This document shows positions 1 through 7,717 of a DNA stretch of 24,175 bases, in pieces (within the stretch, counting starts at the first letter, position 1; the number at the start of each line of letters is the position of its first letter). A program made the translations under genes and the position numbers. Origin of the DNA: CABHOJ01 sp965649545 (GTDB lineage: Bacteria > Pseudomonadota > Gammaproteobacteria > Burkholderiales > Methylophilaceae); assembly GCA_965649545.1 (NCBI GenBank), contig CBFGLF010000010.1:1-24175 (forward strand), read 5' to 3'. The notes below the pieces were generated by a model. The model was not told the DNA's origin. It was given only the letters and a program-made list of their open reading frames with translations, and did not search any database.

Positions 1-1401
1 TTCCAGGGCACCTTCGTAGACGTACCCGGTCTCGCCTTCGGCACAGGATACGGTGACGATGGTGCCTTCGGTGAGGACTTCGGTGGCGTTGCCGCTACCG
101 ACGATGGCCGGGATGCCTAGTTCACGCGCGATGATCGCTGCGTGGCAAGTGCGACCGCCACGGTTGGTGACCAGCGCGGAAGCACGCTTCATCACCGGTT
201 CCCAATTCGGGTCGGTCATGTCGGCGACCAAGATGTCGCCAGGCTGCACGGTGTTCATCTCGGAGGCGTGCTTGACGATGCGCACAGGACCGACACCGAT
301 CTTTTGCGTCACGGCACGGCCGGTGACGATGGCTTGGCCCTTGCCCTTGAGCTGGAACTTCTCGACAGCACTGCCGGCCTTCTCCTGGGACTTCACTGTC
401 TCAGGGCGGGCTTGCAGGATGTAAAGCTTGCCGTCGGTACCGTCCTTGCCCCATTCGATATCCATGGGGTGGCCGTAATGCTGTTCGATGATGACGGCAA
501 AGCGCGCCAGTTCGAGGATCTCGTCGTCATTCAGGGAGTAGCGGGCACTGTCTTCCTTGCTGTTGTCGACGGTATGGGTGCTCTTGCCGGCTTCGTTGGC
601 ATTGCTGAACACCATCTTGATCAGCTTGGAACCCAGCGTACGGCGCACGATGGCGGGCTTGCCTTGCGCCAGCAAAGGCTTGTGCACGTAGAACTCGTCA
701 GGATTCACCGCGCCCTGTACGACCGTCTCGCCAAGACCGTAGGAAGAGGTGATGAACGCGACGTCACGGAAACCGGATTCGGTGTCGATGGTGAACATGA
801 CACCGGAACTGCCGATGTCGCTACGGCACATGCGCTGCACGCCGGCAGAGAGGGCGACGTCCGCATGGACGAAGCCTTTATGGACACGATAGGAGATCGC
901 GCGATCGTTATACAGGGAGGCGAACACCTCTTTAATCGCATGAACAATATTGTCCAAGCCTTTGATATTCAAGAAAGACTCTTGCTGGCCGGCGAAGGAG
1001 GCATCCGGTAAGTCTTCGGCAGTCGCGGAAGAACGGACGGCGAAACTGACATGCTCGCCCATGTCGGCGGTCACCCGCTTGTAATGTTCCGCGATGCCTT
1101 TTTCCAGTTCCGGCGTGAATGGCTGATCCATGATCCATTGACGGATCTGGGTGCCGCAGACGGCGAGGGCGTCGGTGTCGTCTACGTCGAGTTTGTCGAG
1201 CTCTGCATTGATCTTCTTGTCGAGGCCGTTCTGCGCGAGGAATTCACGATAGGCTTCGGCAGTGGTGGCAAAACCGGTCGGGACGCGAACGCCCTTGGCT
1301 GTCAGTTGGCTGATCATTTCGCCAAGAGACGCGTTCTTGCCGCCTACTGACGGGACATCGGTGTTGCGCAGTTCTTCAAATGCAATGACGTGCTTCGACA
1401 T
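1..1401 (-). CDS. ppsA: Phosphoenolpyruvate synthase (partial, C-terminus cut by window edge)
   Basis: PEP synthase (pyruvate, water dikinase) converts pyruvate, ATP and water to PEP, AMP and phosphate, a cytoplasmic gluconeogenic entry step. The 467 codons present hold the N-terminal nucleotide-binding domain (starting MSKHVIAFEEL, with GGKNASLGEM at about residues 20-29) and the mobile phosphohistidine domain. The motif GGRTCHAAI places the catalytic His at residue 420, close to its place in the E. coli enzyme from memory. The C-terminal PEP/pyruvate-binding barrel lies beyond base 1, so this is truncation by the window and not a broken gene. The ATG at 1399-1401 has a GGAGAG ribosome-binding site (1409-1414, minus strand). 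In many betaproteobacteria the divergent neighbour is the ppsR regulator; here it is an H4MPT biosynthesis gene. Confidence 0.97.
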   Translation of the reverse strand, partial: MSKHVIAFEELRNTDVPSVGGKNASLGEMISQLTAKGVRVPTGFATTAEAYREFLAQNGLDKKINAELDKLDVDDTDALAVCGTQIRQWIMDQPFTPELEKGIAEHYKRVTADMGEHVSFAVRSSATAEDLPDASFAGQQESFLNIKGLDNIVHAIKEVFASLYNDRAISYRVHKGFVHADVALSAGVQRMCRSDIGSSGVMFTIDTESGFRDVAFITSSYGLGETVVQGAVNPDEFYVHKPLLAQGKPAIVRRTLGSKLIKMVFSNANEAGKSTHTVDNSKEDSARYSLNDDEILELARFAVIIEQHYGHPMDIEWGKDGTDGKLYILQARPETVKSQEKAGSAVEKFQLKGKGQAIVTGRAVTQKIGVGPVRIVKHASEMNTVQPGDILVADMTDPNWEPVMKRASALVTNRGGRTCHAAIIARELGIPAIVGSGNATEVLTEGTIVTVSCAEGETGYVYEGALE

Positions 1402-1557
1402 AAAAATACTCTCCGTGCATCTACAGGCCAAAAGGCCAGTAAACTTATTTTTTCAATGGCTTGCCGCTTTAAGGTGTAGCTCTGAGAAGTGGTTGCGGTA
1501 CTGTCCTTGCCAACTGCCGGACCTTGTTATGGGGATTAATTCCTCTCGGTACCCGCA

Positions 1558-1585
1558 ATTGTACGTATAGCGACCAATTTTTCAA
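1558..1585 (-). promoter_or_regulatory. Candidate sigma70 promoter for ppsA
   Basis: On the minus strand, TTGAAA (1580-1585) and TACAAT (1558-1563) are separated by 16 bases. Both boxes match consensus at five of six positions. The position gives a leader of about 150 bases before the ppsA ATG at 1401. The palindrome at 1590-1601 abuts the upstream side. Inferred from consensus only. Confidence 0.5.
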
Positions 1586-1589
1586 AACT

Positions 1590-1601
1590 TTAGCAAGCTA
1601 A
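1590..1601. promoter_or_regulatory. Palindrome TTAGCAAGCTAA, possible operator
   Basis: A perfect inverted repeat with 5-base arms and a 2-base centre, directly upstream of the proposed ppsA -35 element. A similar palindrome (GTTAG-GTAG-CTAAC, 10238-10251) lies just upstream of the fae -10 box, so both could be read by one regulator. The arms are short enough for chance. Confidence 0.25.
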
Positions 1602-1668
1602 TCAGGTTGGGGCGCTATTTACAAGTAGCTAATACGGACTATTGCTGAGTTTTCGATCGCAACCGAGT

Positions 1669-1698
1669 TTGGGAAAAACCCATTGAATCGGCTACAAT
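1669..1698 (+). promoter_or_regulatory. Candidate sigma70 promoter for the RFAP synthase-mtdB-mch operon
   Basis: TTGGGA (1669-1674), an 18-base spacer and TACAAT (1693-1698). The -10 box is good and the -35 is four of six. It would start transcription about 30 bases before the ATG at 1737. Confidence 0.4.
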
Positions 1699-1736
1699 AA
1701 TCGGCTTTCCTGCAAGCATCGGCGGCACATTTTTTC

Positions 1737-2717
1737 ATGAATTCAAGTCCTTTCCAACCGCTAGGTGGGGTGTCCGTCACGACGACGGCCCGTCTGCACA
1801 TGGGGTTCTTCGACTTGAATGGCAACCTTGGCAGGCAATTCGGCAGTATCGGCGTCTCGCTGGAACAGCCCGTGACCGAGCTCGTGGCCATGCCCTCCCA
1901 TACCTTCAGTGCCGAGGGTGTCGGCGCAGAGCGCGCGGTCAAGCTGGCCAAGAAGCTGGCCGTAGCCCTCAAGCTACCAGCAGGCATGGGCATGCACATG
2001 CAGCTCCGGCAGACGATCCCAGAACATGCGGGCCTAGGGTCGGGTACACAGCTCTCTTTGGCTGTCGGCCTGGCCATGAACCGTCTCTACGACCTCGGTT
2101 TGATCATCAGGGATGTCGCACGCCTGACCGATCGGGGAGCGCGTTCGGGGATCGGTCTGGGCACGTTCGCTGCCGGTGGCGTCATCATCGATGGCGGCCG
2201 CGGCTCGCAGACCGTGATCCCACCGGTCATCGCGCGTGCGGAATTCCCCGAGACCTGGCGTATCGTGCTGATCTTCGACCTGGGCAAGGCTGGCGTTCAT
2301 GGGGAGCAGGAGATCGAGGCGTTCCGCAGTCTGCCCGAGTTCCCGGCCGATGCCGCCGCGATGTTATGCCGTCGCGTACTGATGCAGGCGCTGCCGGCGT
2401 TGGCGGAGGAGGATCTGCAGACTTTCGGGGCGGCGATCCGGGAATTGCAGGAACGTACGGGCGACCATTTCGCGCCGGCGCAAGGTGGCCGTTATGCCAG
2501 CCCGGCCGTGACGAAAGTCCTGACCTGGATGGCCGCGCAGGGTGTCGCCTGTTATGGCCAGAGCTCCTGGGGGCCGACAGGCTTCGCGGTGGTACAGGAC
2601 GCGGTGGCGGCACAGGACCTCATGACGCGTCTCGAGCAAAGATTCTCCGACGAGCCTGCCTTGTCGTTCATGCTCTGCAAGGGGCGCAATGAGGGCGGCA
2701 TGGTCCAGGACATATAG
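1737..2717 (+). CDS. Beta-ribofuranosylaminobenzene 5'-phosphate (beta-RFAP) synthase
   Basis: First committed step of (dephospho)tetrahydromethanopterin synthesis: p-aminobenzoate and PRPP give beta-RFAP, CO2 and pyrophosphate. The protein is 326 residues, normal for the family (orf4 of Methylorubrum extorquens, MptG of archaea). The N-terminal segment with ARLHMGFFDLNG (about 18-29) and the GHMP-kinase-type glycine loop PEHAGLGSGTQLSLA (95-109) identify it. It opens the operon that continues with mtdB, 63 bases downstream. The ATG at 1737 lacks a clear Shine-Dalgarno site. The next in-frame candidate is GTG at 1770, which would trim 11 residues but has a GG-rich site too close to use. PabB, encoded at 13735-15123, provides its substrate. 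Confidence 0.93.
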   Translation: MNSSPFQPLGGVSVTTTARLHMGFFDLNGNLGRQFGSIGVSLEQPVTELVAMPSHTFSAEGVGAERAVKLAKKLAVALKLPAGMGMHMQLRQTIPEHAGLGSGTQLSLAVGLAMNRLYDLGLIIRDVARLTDRGARSGIGLGTFAAGGVIIDGGRGSQTVIPPVIARAEFPETWRIVLIFDLGKAGVHGEQEIEAFRSLPEFPADAAAMLCRRVLMQALPALAEEDLQTFGAAIRELQERTGDHFAPAQGGRYASPAVTKVLTWMAAQGVACYGQSSWGPTGFAVVQDAVAAQDLMTRLEQRFSDEPALSFMLCKGRNEGGMVQDI

Positions 2718-2780
2718 CCTCAATCAGTTATCAAGTTTCTATCACTCGCATCAAACATACGTATCAAGTAAAGGTAAACC

Positions 2781-3677
2781 ATGGAAAAAGTATCGATTCT
2801 GCATCTCATCACCGCGGCCAAGAATGCCAGCCCGTTCGACGTCAACATGGCGTTCGACGCCGGCTTCGACAAGATCGTGCCTTACACGCATGTCGAGTTC
2901 AAGGAAGTCACCGGTCTGGTACAGGACGCCATCTTCTCGCGCAGCCCCAGTGGCGTGAAGCGTGAGGCGATCTTTATCGGTGGCCGTGACATCGATGTGG
3001 CGATGGATATGCTGGATATCGCCCGCCAATCCATGGTGCCGCCGTTCGAGGTCTCCGTGTTCGCTGACCCGTCGGGCGCGTTCACAACCGCTGCCGGCAT
3101 GATGGCGAAGGTAGAACAACATCTGTCGAAGAACTTCGGCGGCGACCTCAGTGGCCGCAAGGTCAGCGTCTTCGGCGCGACTGGCCCGGTCGGCGGCTGT
3201 GTAGCGGTGATCGCTGCCAAGTACGGCGCCACTGTCGAGCTGGTCGCCCACCGCTCATTACAGGATGTGATGGACAAGGCGGAAGCCTACAACAAGCGTT
3301 ACAACACCAATATCGGTTACGTCGACGGCAGCACCGATGCGCTCAAGCAAACCATCATGCAAACCACGGATATCGCGCTCTGCTGTGCCGCGGCCGGTGT
3401 CCGTGTGGTCACCCTGGCGCAGATGGCGAATTCGCCGACCCTCAAGGTGGTAGCCGATGTCAACGCCGTCCCGCCGACCGGTGCCGAAGGTGTCGATGTG
3501 TTCGCCGATGGCGTGGCCATCCCGGGCACCAACGCTTTCGGTATCGGCGCGCTGGCGATCGGTAACGTCAAATACACCACGCAACATAACCTGCTGAAGC
3601 AGATGCTGGAAACGGACCAGAAGCATTATCTGGATTTCATTTCCGCGTTTGAGATGGCACGCAAGAGCATCAAATAA
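2781..3677 (+). CDS. mtdB: NAD(P)-dependent methylene-H4MPT dehydrogenase
   Basis: Oxidises methylene-H4MPT, formed by Fae from formaldehyde, to methenyl-H4MPT with reduction of NAD(P)+ in the cytoplasm. The protein is 298 residues, essentially the length of M. extorquens MtdB. The N-terminal half (MEKVSILHLIT, then FDVNMAFDAGFD at about 19-30) is the family's catalytic domain. GATGPVGG at 132-139 is the Rossmann nucleotide-binding loop. The ATG at 2781 follows AAAGG at 2770-2774. The stop codon (3675-3677) abuts or overlaps the start of the next gene, which is unusual and discussed there. Two copies of TATCAAGT (2729-2736, 2762-2769) lie in the leader. Confidence 0.95.
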   Translation: MEKVSILHLITAAKNASPFDVNMAFDAGFDKIVPYTHVEFKEVTGLVQDAIFSRSPSGVKREAIFIGGRDIDVAMDMLDIARQSMVPPFEVSVFADPSGAFTTAAGMMAKVEQHLSKNFGGDLSGRKVSVFGATGPVGGCVAVIAAKYGATVELVAHRSLQDVMDKAEAYNKRYNTNIGYVDGSTDALKQTIMQTTDIALCCAAAGVRVVTLAQMANSPTLKVVADVNAVPPTGAEGVDVFADGVAIPGTNAFGIGALAIGNVKYTTQHNLLKQMLETDQKHYLDFISAFEMARKSIK

Positions 3678-4798
3678 TCAAAAAGATCGTCATCGCGGCA
3701 GTCTCCTCACGGCCTTTCGTACAGGCCGCGGTTGCCGCTGGCTACGAGGTAGTGGCGCTCGATGCCTTTGCCGATGCGGATACCCAGCGTCTGGCGACAC
3801 AGGTCATCCAGGTCGCTTATGCCGAAGGCGGATTCGATGCGCAAGCATTGGAGCGCGCACTGCAAGGCATCGCCATGGATGGCGTCGTCGGCATGGTCTA
3901 CGGTAGCGGTTTCGAAGCTAGCCCCGAACTGCTGGAGATGGCAGGCAAGTATCTGCCTGTGATCGGCAATACGCCGCGCGTGGTGCGCAACCTGAAGCGC
4001 GCGCTGCAGTTCTTCACCTTGCTCGACGTGCTGCAGATCCCGCACCCGGAGATCAGTTATCGACCACCGGAAAAGACCGCGGGCTGGCTGACCAAGCGCG
4101 GCGGTGGGGCAGGCGGTACCCATGTGCGCAAGATGTTGCCCTTGCCGCAGGTCGCACAGAAACGTGGCGAGTACTATCAGCGGGAAGTTGCGGGACCGAC
4201 GGTTTCCGTCTTGTTCGCAGCCGATGGCCAGCAGGCGAAGGTGATCGGCTACAACAGGCAATGGACCTCGGCCGGTGCCGCAATGCCATACCGCTATGGC
4301 GGCGCCGTGGGGCATGTCGACCTGCCTGTGTTGGCGAAGCACCAGTTATCGCAAGCGGCACAGCGACTCACCAGTGCGGTGGGCTTGCGCGGTATCAACA
4401 GTATCGACGCGATCCTCGACGGCGAGCGTGTCTGGATACTGGAGATCAACCCACGGTTGAGCGCGACCTTCGATCTCTATCGACCCCTACCAGGTCAGTC
4501 CAACCTGTTCGACCTGCATCTCGCGGCGAGCGGCGGCAACCTGGCGAGTTTTCCGCAATGCTTGCCGGAAGCGCGTGCGCATCATATCGTCTACGCGCTC
4601 GACGATATCCGCCTGCCAGACACGATCGCATGGCCCGACTGGGTGGCGGACCTGCCGTTACCCGGCAGCACGATCGCCGCAGATGCGCCGATCTGTACCA
4701 TCCTGGCCGAAGGCGAAAATGCCGAAGCAGCGCAACAGGCCTTGCTGACCCGCGCGAACACCTTACAAACCCTATTCAATGCAATGGAAAGCAAATAA
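3677..4798 (+). CDS. ATP-grasp protein of the H4MPT cluster (orf5 type), non-canonical start
   Basis: An ATP-grasp ligase-like protein, the usual neighbour of mch in H4MPT-using bacteria (orf5 in M. extorquens). Its reaction is not established; a ligase step in cofactor maturation is inferred. Visible parts are a Rossmann-like N-terminal strand (KKIVIAAVSSRPF, then AGYEVVALDAFADADT), a glycine loop GGGAGGTHV, the core REVAGPTVSVLF, and the metal-binding motif LEINPRLS near the C terminus. The conserved N terminus starts at or just after 3677, but the first ATG/GTG/TTG codon in frame is GTG at 3752, which would delete that strand and has no well-placed ribosome-binding site. I therefore place the start at ATC 3677, overlapping the last base of the mtdB stop. 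The frame is closed upstream by TGA at 3650-3652. The call on the family is sure; the start is not. Confidence 0.8.
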   Translation: MKKIVIAAVSSRPFVQAAVAAGYEVVALDAFADADTQRLATQVIQVAYAEGGFDAQALERALQGIAMDGVVGMVYGSGFEASPELLEMAGKYLPVIGNTPRVVRNLKRALQFFTLLDVLQIPHPEISYRPPEKTAGWLTKRGGGAGGTHVRKMLPLPQVAQKRGEYYQREVAGPTVSVLFAADGQQAKVIGYNRQWTSAGAAMPYRYGGAVGHVDLPVLAKHQLSQAAQRLTSAVGLRGINSIDAILDGERVWILEINPRLSATFDLYRPLPGQSNLFDLHLAASGGNLASFPQCLPEARAHHIVYALDDIRLPDTIAWPDWVADLPLPGSTIAADAPICTILAEGENAEAAQQALLTRANTLQTLFNAMESK

Positions 4799-4800
4799 GC

Positions 4801-5790
4801 ATGACTGAAACGAAGCACTCTCTGGACACGACTCATTGGCCTAGCGTCAATCGCCTGACCAACCCTCTGGTGGCATACCTGATCGCGCATGCGCAAGAAC
4901 TGCGCGTGGGTGTGGAGAAACTCTCCAACGGCACCACCATCGTCGATGCCGGCATCAAGCACCCCGGCGGCCTCGAAGCTGGCCGGCTGATCGCCGAGAT
5001 CTGCATGGGGGGCCTGGGCCATGTCAGCCTGCAGACCTCGAACACCTTCCCGCGCTGGCCGTGGATGCTGTCGGTCCATTCCAATAATCCCATCCTGTCT
5101 TGCCTGGGTAGCCAATATGCCGGATGGAGCCTGGCCCACGAGAAGTTCTTCTCGCTCGGTTCCGGCCCCGGACGGGCCTTGGCAGGACGTGAAGAGCTCT
5201 ACAAGGAACTGGGCTACAAGGATGCCGCCGATGCCGCCTGTCTGGTACTGGAAAGCGACAAAGCACCACCGATGGAAGTCATTGAAAAGGTGGCGCGTGA
5301 TACCGGTGTCAAAGCCGAGCACCTCACCTTCATCCTGACGCCGACCCGCAGCCTGGCCGGTACAGTGCAGATCGTCGCTCGTGTGCTGGAAGTCGCGATG
5401 CACAAGATCCATACCTTGCATTTCCCGCTGGACCACGTGGTCGACGGCATGGCGAGCGCGCCAGTGCCACCGCCTTCGCCGGATTTTCTGACCGGCATGG
5501 GCCGTACCAACGACGCGATCCTGTTCGGCGGTCATGCGCACCTGTTCGTCAAGGGCAGCGACGAGGCCGCAGCGAAGCTGGCCAAGGAATTGCCGAGCAG
5601 TGCCTCGCGAGACTATGGGCGTCCGTTCGCTGAAGTGTTCAAGGCGGTGAATATGGATTTCTACAAGATCGACCCGATGCTGTTCAGCCCGGCTGCGGTC
5701 ACCGTGACCGCGATCGAATCCGGGAACAGCTTCGTCGGCGGCAAGCTCGACGCCGCATTGCTGGACCAGTCCTTTGGATATCCCGCCTGA
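4801..5790 (+). CDS. mch: Methenyl-H4MPT cyclohydrolase
   Basis: Hydrolyses methenyl-H4MPT to formyl-H4MPT, the step after MtdB in formaldehyde oxidation. The protein is 329 residues from the ATG at 4801, two bases after the TAA of the preceding gene. The open frame runs far upstream, but that extension is the shadow of the ATP-grasp gene. Family features include LTNPLVAYLI near the N terminus, GIKHPGGLEAGRLIAEICMGGLG in the first third, and a C-terminal third with FGGHAHLFV and EVFKAVNMDFYKIDPMLFSPA. It ends inside or just before the next gene, which suggests translational coupling. One operon thus carries two consecutive oxidation enzymes and the genes that make their coenzyme. Confidence 0.96.
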   Translation: MTETKHSLDTTHWPSVNRLTNPLVAYLIAHAQELRVGVEKLSNGTTIVDAGIKHPGGLEAGRLIAEICMGGLGHVSLQTSNTFPRWPWMLSVHSNNPILSCLGSQYAGWSLAHEKFFSLGSGPGRALAGREELYKELGYKDAADAACLVLESDKAPPMEVIEKVARDTGVKAEHLTFILTPTRSLAGTVQIVARVLEVAMHKIHTLHFPLDHVVDGMASAPVPPPSPDFLTGMGRTNDAILFGGHAHLFVKGSDEAAAKLAKELPSSASRDYGRPFAEVFKAVNMDFYKIDPMLFSPAAVTVTAIESGNSFVGGKLDAALLDQSFGYPA

Positions 5791-5794
5791 TTCA

Positions 5795-6712
5795 ATGCGC
5801 CTGCCGGTCTTCACGGACGACCCGGGCTGGCACGGCAAGCAGTTGCACCGTGCCTTTGCCGCACGTGGTTATGAAGCGGTATTCGTCTCTCTCAAGGATT
5901 GCAGCCTCGACTTGTCAGGCGCGCATCCTCGGGTGCTGATCCCCGGATTCGAAGCGGGCTTGCCCGCCGGTGCCTTCGTTCGGGGAGTCCCCGGCGGCAC
6001 CCTGCAACAGGTCATCATGCGGCTGGATATCCTGCATGCGCTGACCATGCTAGGCGTCACTGTCTATAACGACGGCCGGGCCGTGGAACGTACCGTGGAT
6101 AAGGCCATGACCAGCTTGCAGTTGCTGCTGCATGGGGTCGCGACGCCCGCGACCTGGGTCTGCGAATCGCGTCATCATGCGCAAACCGTGGTGCTGCGGG
6201 AGACCATGGCTGGACGGCCAGTGGTGATCAAGCCGCTGTTCGGCTCGCAGGGCCTGGGGGTGCGCAAGCTGGAGCACGGCATGAACCTGCCGGTGCCGAT
6301 GGAGGCCCATATCGATGGCCTTTATTACCTGCAGCAATACATCGATAGCGGCGAAGGGGAGTGGCACGACTACCGCGTATTCGTCATCGCCGGCCAGCCG
6401 GTCGCCGCCATGAAGCGGCACGGTAGCCAGTGGATCAACAATGTCGCGATGGGCGGACGTTGCGAACGCGTCGATATCGACGGTGAGGTCGCCAGTCTAG
6501 CCGTCGCTGCGGCCAAAGCGGTCGATATCGACTACTGTGGTGTCGACGTCATCCGCGACCAGGACGGCAAGCTCTATGTCCTCGAAGTCAACAGCATCCC
6601 TGCCTGGCGGGGCCTGCAAACGGTGACATCTTTGGATATCGCCCAGCTGCTGGTGGACGATTTCATTCGCAAATTGCCGGCCAGTCAACGCGACTCCGCG
6701 GTATCTGCATGA
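5795..6712 (+). CDS. RimK-like ATP-grasp ligase of the H4MPT cluster (orf7 type)
   Basis: A 305-residue ATP-grasp protein of the RimK/MptN/CofF type, a family that adds glutamate or similar amino acids to cofactors and proteins. Visible motifs are PVVIKPLFGSQGLGVRKL (ATP-grasp loop), YYLQQYIDSGEGEWHDYRVF, KRHGSQWINNVAMGG, and the magnesium-binding YVLEVNSIPAWRGLQ. Its counterpart lies beside mch in other H4MPT-using bacteria. The target is unknown; glutamylation of methylofuran or H4MPT is an inference. Two starts are possible: ATG 5795, chosen because MRLPVFTDDPGWHGKQL matches a natural N terminus, and TTG 5774, which would overlap mch by 17 bases. It overlaps the next gene in an ATGA junction at 6709-6712. 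Confidence 0.85.
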   Translation: MRLPVFTDDPGWHGKQLHRAFAARGYEAVFVSLKDCSLDLSGAHPRVLIPGFEAGLPAGAFVRGVPGGTLQQVIMRLDILHALTMLGVTVYNDGRAVERTVDKAMTSLQLLLHGVATPATWVCESRHHAQTVVLRETMAGRPVVIKPLFGSQGLGVRKLEHGMNLPVPMEAHIDGLYYLQQYIDSGEGEWHDYRVFVIAGQPVAAMKRHGSQWINNVAMGGRCERVDIDGEVASLAVAAAKAVDIDYCGVDVIRDQDGKLYVLEVNSIPAWRGLQTVTSLDIAQLLVDDFIRKLPASQRDSAVSA

Positions 6713-7551
6713 CCGCTGTCTCGCATCTGGAGTTGCTGTTCAAGCAAGCCTGTATTGCTGAGATCGAGGCCCTGAAGCCCGGCAATGTCCATATCTTCGC
6801 CGACGGTCACGGCATGACCGTGCAGGACTTCATCCGTAGCGCCGAAGTGGCGAGCCCCGCAATCGCAACTCAAGGCGCAGCAGTCGGAAAGCGCATCCTG
6901 GATGCGATCCATGCGACGTGGGATGCGGTCGGTTGCAACACCAACCTCGGCATCCTGCTGTTGAGTGCCCCGTTGTTGAAGGCGGCGGAGGCAGCAGGTG
7001 AGGGGACACTGCAATCCGCTCTGGATCGAGTGCTGGCGAGCCTCACCATCGAAGATGCCCAACTCGCGTTCATGGCGATTGCGCGAGCTTCCCCGGCTGG
7101 TCTGGGTCAATCCGCTCGTGGCGATGTCCATGAGGCCGCGACGGTGGATCTCTTGGAAGCGATGCGCATCGCTCAGGATCGTGACCGGATCGCAAAGCAA
7201 TATGTGACGGGTTACGCAGACGTGTTCCGGGCAGCGAAGCTGTATGACGAGAAACGGCATTCATGGCAGCGTCCGGCCTGGGCTGCGACGGCGGTCTACT
7301 TGCATTTCCTGAGCAGCTTCGAAGACAGCCACATCTCTCGCAAGCACGGCATCGTGACGGCGGAGGCGGTGAGAGACGAAGCGAAACGGCATTTTGAGAC
7401 GTTCGTCGCGCTCGAGAATCCCAAGACCTATATGCAGACCCTGCTCGATTATGATGCCAACCTCAAATCCAGAGGCCTGAACCCGGGTACCAGTGCCGAC
7501 CTGACGGTCGCTACCATCCTATGTTCGAGCTTATGTACCAGCCTGTCTTGA
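6709..7551 (+). CDS. Triphosphoribosyl-dephospho-CoA synthase (CitG)-like protein of the H4MPT cluster (orf9 type)
   Basis: 280 residues of the CitG family. Conserved blocks are LKPGNVHIFADGHGM (22-36), CNTNLGILLLSAPL (76-89), ARASPAGLG, and GLNPGTSADLTVAT (256-269). CitG swaps the adenine of ATP for the 2'-hydroxyl of dephospho-CoA to make the prosthetic-group precursor of citrate lyase, but there is no citrate lyase gene here. Its place after mch and a RimK-like ligase indicates a role in H4MPT or methylofuran synthesis (known as orf9 in methylotroph clusters). Ribosyl transfer to the pterin cofactor is my inference. The ATG overlaps the previous stop as ATGA, so translation is coupled. The tail after TVAT looks unconserved (CSSLCTSLS), which could be a late frameshift or normal variation. 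Confidence 0.85.
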   Translation: MTAVSHLELLFKQACIAEIEALKPGNVHIFADGHGMTVQDFIRSAEVASPAIATQGAAVGKRILDAIHATWDAVGCNTNLGILLLSAPLLKAAEAAGEGTLQSALDRVLASLTIEDAQLAFMAIARASPAGLGQSARGDVHEAATVDLLEAMRIAQDRDRIAKQYVTGYADVFRAAKLYDEKRHSWQRPAWAATAVYLHFLSSFEDSHISRKHGIVTAEAVRDEAKRHFETFVALENPKTYMQTLLDYDANLKSRGLNPGTSADLTVATILCSSLCTSLS

Positions 7552-7610
7552 ACCCTTCGTTCGCGCTTGCTGCATTCTCAGGGTCCCATGAGTCTTGCAT
7601 AAAAAATCAG

Positions 7611-7639
7611 TTCAAACTGACACTGTGTCGTAGTAATAT
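7611..7639 (+). promoter_or_regulatory. Candidate sigma70 promoter for tal
   Basis: TTCAAA (7611-7616), a 17-base spacer and TAATAT (7634-7639), each four of six to consensus. The 166-base gap between the CitG-like gene and tal is large for this operon, and tal has its own strong ribosome-binding site and distinct codon use, so a separate promoter is likely. This exact choice is tentative. Confidence 0.35.
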
Positions 7640-7717
7640 CCCGTTTCTAAAGATTTTCGCGCTGTGGACTTCTCTGTCCGCGGTTCAGGTTAAATTCAAG
7701 TAATCAAGGAGGAGTAA

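Larger units (their letters stand above)
1402..1736. other. Divergent intergenic region ppsA / beta-RFAP synthase
   Basis: 335 bases without a gene. It holds a candidate promoter for each flanking gene, the 12-base palindrome TTAGCAAGCTAA (1590-1601) just upstream of the proposed ppsA -35 box, an 8-mer GTAGCTAA (1625-1632) that recurs in the fae promoter region, and a small GGCC-AAAA-GGCC hairpin (1426-1437) in the ppsA leader. The ppsA leader would be about 150 bases. Nothing in it looks like a small coding gene or an RNA gene I can name. Confidence 0.6.

Noticed and set aside
142..1011. Long open frame on the plus strand opposite ppsA
   Set aside because: It is the antisense shadow of PEP synthase; the minus-strand translation has clear family motifs and this one has none.
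4261..4800. Upstream extension of the mch frame by 180 codons
   Set aside because: The extension overlaps the ATP-grasp gene and is not Mch-like; Mch of normal length starts at ATG 4801.
4591..5838. 415-codon open frame antisense to mch
   Set aside because: Codon bias of the GC-rich real gene keeps the opposite frame open; no recognisable protein and no ribosome-binding site.
7578..7610. CTCAGGG/CCCATGAG inverted repeat as a terminator after the CitG-like gene
   Set aside because: The loop would be a single base with a bulge, and the following A-rich stretch is not a T tract on the transcribed strand.
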